The notes under the pieces: model-generated
Seen by the model: the letters and a program-made list of their open reading frames with translations, nothing else
The model's database searches: none
Told to the model about the DNA's origin: nothing
Made by a program: the position numbers and the translations under genes
Assembly: GCA_012845835.1 (NCBI GenBank)
Contig: JABAKD010000011.1
Coordinates: 7,750,381 to 7,814,380 of the forward strand
Reading direction: 5' to 3'
DNA from: Undaria pinnatifida
Lineage: Eukaryota; Sar; Phaeophyceae; Laminariales; Alariaceae
Length of the DNA: 64,000 nt
Part shown: one piece after another, positions 59,736 through 64,000 of the stretch
Layout: every line of letters begins with the position of its first letter
Numbering within the stretch: position 1 is the stretch's first letter

Positions 59736-61074
59736 TACAGCTACATTCTATGTATAGACTAGTGATGCGTGTTGTGGAATACGTTTGGCGCCCTATAGCA
59801 GAGTGCAACGCTACCACATCTTACCCCTTCTTCTCCATCAGCCAGCCATTTTTGCACGCCTTCCACGGCCCTTGAAACCCACCCGGGGCCCATCAGCCAC
59901 GCCTTCGACCGACTGCACACAATGCGACAACAATATACGAATCCACGCGGTTAAAGCGGAGCGGGAAGATTCTGCAACTGACCGAAGCGGCGATCGAGGA
60001 AGGTATTCCATTTTCACGGACGGTTTTGAGCCACTCGTACGAATGACTCCTCTGTGCCTTACGGGGGAAAAAAAAAAAAAAAACGAAAACAAAAAACTTC
60101 CAAGGTACATTTTGTGTGTTTTTTTTTGGTGCAACGTGCTGTGGCTTATCATTCCGTTTTCGGACGGTGAAGCGTACCATTTCTGAAAAAAAAAATGGTC
60201 GTCAAAAAATACTCCCCCCAGGATTCATGTCGCTCAAACTTTACACAGCACACGAAAGCTTAATATCGCGAAAGGAACAGGTGTGTGTGGGGGCCGGGGG
60301 GGGGGGGGGGGGGACTCGCGCGAGAGACCGACCCCGAGCCCGCCCCCCCCCCAAAAAAAAAACACAGACAAACAAACAAGCAAGAGCCCGAGATCAAGGT
60401 TTCAACGATAGAGGTTCGAGTAGCACCGAGAAATAATCTTTGGGCTTCTCGTTTTGAGGAGCTATGTGCCGTATACCTCGCCCGAACATTGACGGTGAAA
60501 AAGACTACAGTAGTATTAACAGTAGCGCAACAGGATGATCGGTCTCCTCGTGGCCTAGGAACAGGAAGTTAACGAGTAACAGTCAATCAAAAACTCTTGA
60601 GTTGTATTGTTCTGGTTCTTGATTCCCCGAAGAGTCGCAGCGGACCTTTACCCGTTTCAGTGGACAGAGCGGTGGGTGGACGGGGGGTTACCCAGCAGAT
60701 GGTCAAACGCATCACGTGTATATTAAGTTACTCCTACGAAGTACAACGCAGAGGGGACCGGAGCAGAGCCCTCTCGCAAAGCTTCACAACTGAGGAAGAA
60801 GAGGCGCAGAGAATTTTGAGCGCGGCGGCTGCGCCATCACAACGAAAGGTGGCGCCCAACCGGGGATTACGTTCCGCAATGAATCCCCCACGACAATAAA
60901 GCCGATCTTCTATTGTAACTCCATACTATCATCAACATATTCCAACGAAATTATGATGGTTCCCCAGTCGCGGAGTCTCGCCAGTCAGAATGATGGGTCG
61001 AAAAATGTCACAGCAGGAGTCCCCGCGATAAGGCGATCTAAGGAAGGCAGTGACCCCCGACATAAGGCGGAGTC
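59736..61074. other. Spacer, no gene accepted
   Basis: Contains a G-run (60294-60313) and short frames at 59884-60004 and 60597-60899 that were considered and not accepted. Confidence 0.35.
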
Positions 61075-61245
61075 ATCGCACGCCAGGGGCGTGGTGCGGC
61101 ATGATTCTAAGAATTTTCTGACCCCCTAACATGAGGAGGAGCTCATCAATGTCTCACCCGAAACACGCTTCCTTCAAAGGCGTTTTTTTCGTTCGCGCAA
61201 CCCTAACCAAAAAACGTTTCTATGCGCTAGTCCTGAAAACAAAAG
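61075..61245 (+). repeat. Dispersed repeat family E, copy 3
   Basis: TGATTCTAAGAATTTTCTGA, CTCACCCGAAACACGCTTCC, CGTTCGCGCAACC and GCGCTAGTCCTGA blocks, in the same order as 45895-46090. Confidence 0.55.
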
Positions 61246-61530
61246 CGGTCGTAAAAGGGTCGTTCTGCGGTGGTAACCCCCCCCCCCCAACTTTTCTTTA
61301 AACGAAAACGCCGGTTTTGCAACCAACTCCCGGCCGTATCTCCTGACATACGGTGCCCCTTTGCCACCTCGATGTCATCGTCCGATAGTCCTTTGCAACC
61401 AAGGAAACACACGAAAATATTTCCTTCAGCTTAGCATCGTTCCTCGTGTCGAGCAGCCAAGAAGCGTTCGTAAAAAAACGAAAATCGCTGGTATTGGAGG
61501 GGGATGGCTATCGTAGAATCAGTCGTAAAA
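61240..61530 (+). repeat. Dispersed repeat family D, copy 3
   Basis: Directly follows the family E copy. Blocks CCCCAACTTTTC, GCCGGTTTTGCAACCA, CCGTATCTCCTGACATACG and CTCGTGTCGAGCAGCC match 30345-30690. Confidence 0.6.
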
Positions 61531-61691
61531 TTATCCACGCTTGAGGAGCTACCACCAGCCAGAAACTTCCGACCCCTCCAAACATGCAAAACCTTCCGTG
61601 GATGATGACTCGGCGGTCACAACCGCCTGGGGCGGCTGAGAAGTCGCGCTCATGGCCTTGACTGAATGTGCAAGGCGGCTTTCCCCCAAGA

Positions 61692-62080
61692 GGTGGTCAT
61701 AGTTGCTCTGGTACAACCATCGCCTTATTGAGGGACCTCTGCGGTAAGGTGGTCATAGTTGCTCTGGCACAACCACCGCCTTTTAGAGGAACCCCTGCGG
61801 TAAGGTGGTCATAGTTGCTCTGGCACAACCACCGCCTTATTGAGGGACTCCTGCTGTCAGGTGGTCATAGTTGCTCTGGCACAACCACCGCCTTATAGAG
61901 GGACTCCTGCTGTCAGGTGGTCCTATTGCTCTGGCACAACCACCGCCTTATTGAGGGACCCCCTGCTGTAAGGTGGTCCTATTGCTCTGGCACAACCACC
62001 GCCTTATTGAGGGACCCCCTGCTGTAAGGTGGTCATATTGCTCTGGCACAACCACCGCCTTATCGGGGAACCCCTATCGT
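61692..62080 (+). repeat. Seven-copy 56-bp tandem repeat with internal hairpin
   Basis: Units start with GGTGGTC at 61692, 61748, 61804, 61860, 61916, 61972 and 62028. Each contains AAGGTGGT and ACCACCGCCTT as near-complementary arms around TTGCTCTGGCACAA, so every unit can fold. The last unit runs into CTATCGTAGCACGCGTC (about 62075-62091), the terminus of MITE family A. Copies are 85-98% alike by eye. Confidence 0.9.
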
Positions 62081-62293
62081 AGCACGCGTCCGAGTGCTCT
62101 CCGCGTGCGCGCAGATCATCCTCCAGCAACCTGTCACATTACCGCAGAAGCACCGCGATGTTTTCATGCAGCACTTTTCGCCTCCCCCCCCCCCCCCTCC
62201 CTCCTTTTTGTCGCAAAATCACAACATCGTCCTGTTGACCCTGGCACTACAATAGCTAGCTAGCACTACGGGGAGTCACTAATGTAGTAATTG

Positions 62294-62596
62294 CCGGCGG
62301 CCGCGAAGGTCTAGCGGGTTAACAACGTAACACTACTCAGAAGGTCGATTTCGATGGTTCGAGCCCCCCCCGAGTGCATACTCGTAATAAACCCTTAGGG
62401 ACTTTTCTTTGCGCAAAACTGACTCGGGGAAAGCGCGGGAGCGTGAGTTGCTGTTAAAAAAAATTTGATGAGACCGACGAGCGTTGGGAATGCTGCAACC
62501 TCTGCGAAATACAACTAAAGGCGCGTACCGCTGGGGAGAAGGAACGACATCTGTGACCATGGCTTGTCCAGAAGCTGGAATGAAAGTAAACGTGAG
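62294..62596 (+). mobile_element. tRNA-derived SINE, copy 3
   Basis: A-box-like AGGTCTAGCGGG (about 62307-62318) and B-box-like GGTTCGAGCCC (62356-62366) are closer to tRNA consensus than in copies 1 and 2. The body shares CCGAGTGCATACTCGT, GGAAAGCGCGGGAGCGTGAGTT and GTGACCATGGCTTGTCCAGA with them but is otherwise diverged. Confidence 0.65.
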
Positions 62597-63286
62597 AATT
62601 GGAAAGAAAAGCGAAGGCAAATCCTTCACGAGAACATACACATCCCGTAGCACTCGCAATTGAAGCACCACACACACCGCTCACAAGCAAGATGAGTTTC
62701 GACAAGATCCGCGGTCTCACAGCTGAAGCGTTTTTAATCTTTTAAATTAAACCTACCGAATGAAGTCCGAGGGTGTTGTTTTTTGGAAACTCTTCGGTTA
62801 CCCCTTTTTAATATGCGGGCTAACGACATATCAGAAGTTCAACCACCTTTCCAAACGCACGTTTGGTTGCCCATTTGTAAATACGCGGTTTATACGATAT
62901 TATCCCAAACTCACCGGAGTGCGAACCAGTTCAAACAAAAAATTTTCCGATTTTTTTCGACAAACGCGGGTAACGGATGGCTACAATAGTACAAGCCATC
63001 TAGGGCACCAAAAAAATGGAAGGTGGTATTTACAGAAAATATGAAACTCAGGCTGATATTTACAAAAATATAACATATCCGGAAGCCGTTTTTACTGAGA
63101 CTAACGTAGAACGCGCCCTCTCCCAATAGAAACCCAGCCCCGGTCAATATTCATATTGCTTATGCACCCGTTGCACTGAACTTAAAGTAGAACGCACGCC
63201 CTCCTAAAATAAGAAACCCAGCCTGGGCCAGTGTTTCCGTTTCTTATTCGGTGACCTGTACCGTATCTCCGACCCGATCTCCTCAC

Positions 63287-63507
63287 CGGTTCCCATCGGT
63301 CGTCGCCAACCAATCCGCGGCGCTCTCCGACGAGCAATCCAAGTGTGCGTCGTTCGCAAACCGCAGCAAAAAAGAGAGGGCCTTCTCCGATCGGCCGAGC
63401 AGGGGGTGCTCTTCCATCGAAACGCCTTCCAAGCGCGCGGCGGCGGAGGCATCTACCTGTCCAACGGCCGATAGCTTGACCCCCAAAAGCGAGTTGAGCG
63501 AGGCTAC
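63287..63507 (-). CDS. Single internal exon of an unidentified minus-strand gene
   Basis: On the minus strand a ~100-bp pyrimidine tract and CCAG acceptor precede 73 codons of GC-rich, biased sequence (for example SEKALSFLLRFANDAHLD), ending at an AACCG/GTGAGG donor in phase 2. The peptide looks soluble and helical with no recognised domain. Upstream exons must lie right of the window; the next exon to the left was not found with confidence. Confidence 0.6.
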
Positions 63508-63522
63508 CTGGTTGGTCCGGGG

Positions 63523-63625
63523 TAACGGGGGGGGGGGAGGGGGGAAAGGAGGGGGGGGGGGGAGAAAAGGAGGGGGGGGGGGGGAGAAAAGAAGGGGGAT
63601 GGGGGGGAGAAAAGGAGGGGGGGTG
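63523..63625 (+). repeat. Purine-only tract (G-runs with AAAAGGA units)
   Basis: G-runs separated by GAGAAAAGGA-like units. Read on the minus strand it is an uninterrupted C/T tract directly before a splice acceptor, so it may serve as the polypyrimidine tract of the exon at 63287-63507. Confidence 0.7.
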
Positions 63626-63715
63626 GGGTAAGGTTAAGGGTTGAGCATTTTCTTGGCTGACAGCTGAACCCCTTCAGAGCCCTAAAACCCCTCCCTATAC
63701 TGTTTTCAAGTAACT

Positions 63716-63850
63716 TTTTCCCGAAAGCGGGTTTTCAGTTATACAGGCGTTAACTTTTTGGGGGTGCTCGTGTATAGCGATCGAAACGGATTTTCAGTTG
63801 TATAGGCGTTAAAGTTTGGGGGGGACTCGGACTCGTGTATAGCGATCAAA
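63716..63850 (+). repeat. ~66-bp tandem duplication
   Basis: Two copies carry TTTTCAGTTnTAnAGGCGTTAA and CTCGTGTATAGCGATC. No function is evident. The remaining 63851-64000 shows only a C-run. Confidence 0.6.
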
Positions 63851-64000
63851 CAAATATCATCAACCGCCTAGTGTCAGCAATTGATATCCGAGTATAAAAT
63901 TATGGCAATACCGGCACGCGTGGCGTCCGGCTCCTTTCTATGCAGTGCGTGCACTCCCCCCCCCCCCTCCTTTATTGCCTAAGCGATCCCACCTCGGCTG

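Noticed and set aside
59884-60004. Possible plus-strand exon after a CCCATCAG acceptor with a CTQCDNNIR peptide
   Set aside because: The acceptor context is weak, the donor (GTATTC) is poor, and no neighbouring exon in phase was found.
60597-60899. 100-codon frame ending beside AATAAA
   Set aside because: No domain or splice context. The AATAAA overlaps the stop by chance, and the frame is uninformative upstream.

Overview
The window reads as nuclear DNA of a complex eukaryote with intron-rich genes. Coding exons are GC-rich with ordinary GT-AG borders, introns run from 64 nt to over 3 kb, and the spacers are full of CAA/AAC microsatellites, poly-G or poly-C runs, small inverted-repeat elements and retroelements. 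My inference, from gene structure and repeat style only, is a stramenopile and most likely a brown alga. No bacterial-type operon, CRISPR array, rRNA or intact tRNA was seen.

Layout. 1-2148 holds a SINE copy and the last two exons of a plus-strand gene. 2149-7777 is spacer with a decayed tandem repeat, a second SINE, a 1.2 kb insertion between 41-bp direct repeats and a short inverted-repeat (MITE-like) element. 7778-16039 is a long (CAA)n array split by a 7.5 kb Ty1/Copia LTR retrotransposon. The Copia lies on the minus strand, has nearly identical 254-bp LTRs, and is damaged by an internal duplication-inversion and a 396-bp element inside gag. 16048-16603 is a small, tentative minus-strand gene facing away from the main plus-strand gene.

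17044-34198 is a complete 12-exon purple acid phosphatase gene, reconstructed with consistent splice phases and all seven metal ligands. It is predicted to be anchored by an N-terminal membrane segment. Its introns host several mobile elements. 34199-44304 is repeat-rich spacer: a degenerate 25-30-bp repeat field, a tandem array of miniature LTR-like elements, a Copia protease relic and a ~108-bp repeat.

44305-58969 is a 12-exon minus-strand gene for a 1076-residue protein with coiled coil and one TPR-like stretch, function unknown. 58970-64000 holds more dispersed repeats, a seven-copy 56-bp tandem repeat, a third SINE and one exon of another minus-strand gene entering from the right.

The phosphatase and the small minus-strand gene may share a ~440-bp divergent promoter region. 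Otherwise the genes show no functional link; the common theme is repeated colonisation of introns and spacers by small non-autonomous elements. All boundaries come from reading splice sites and frames by eye, without transcripts or database searches.
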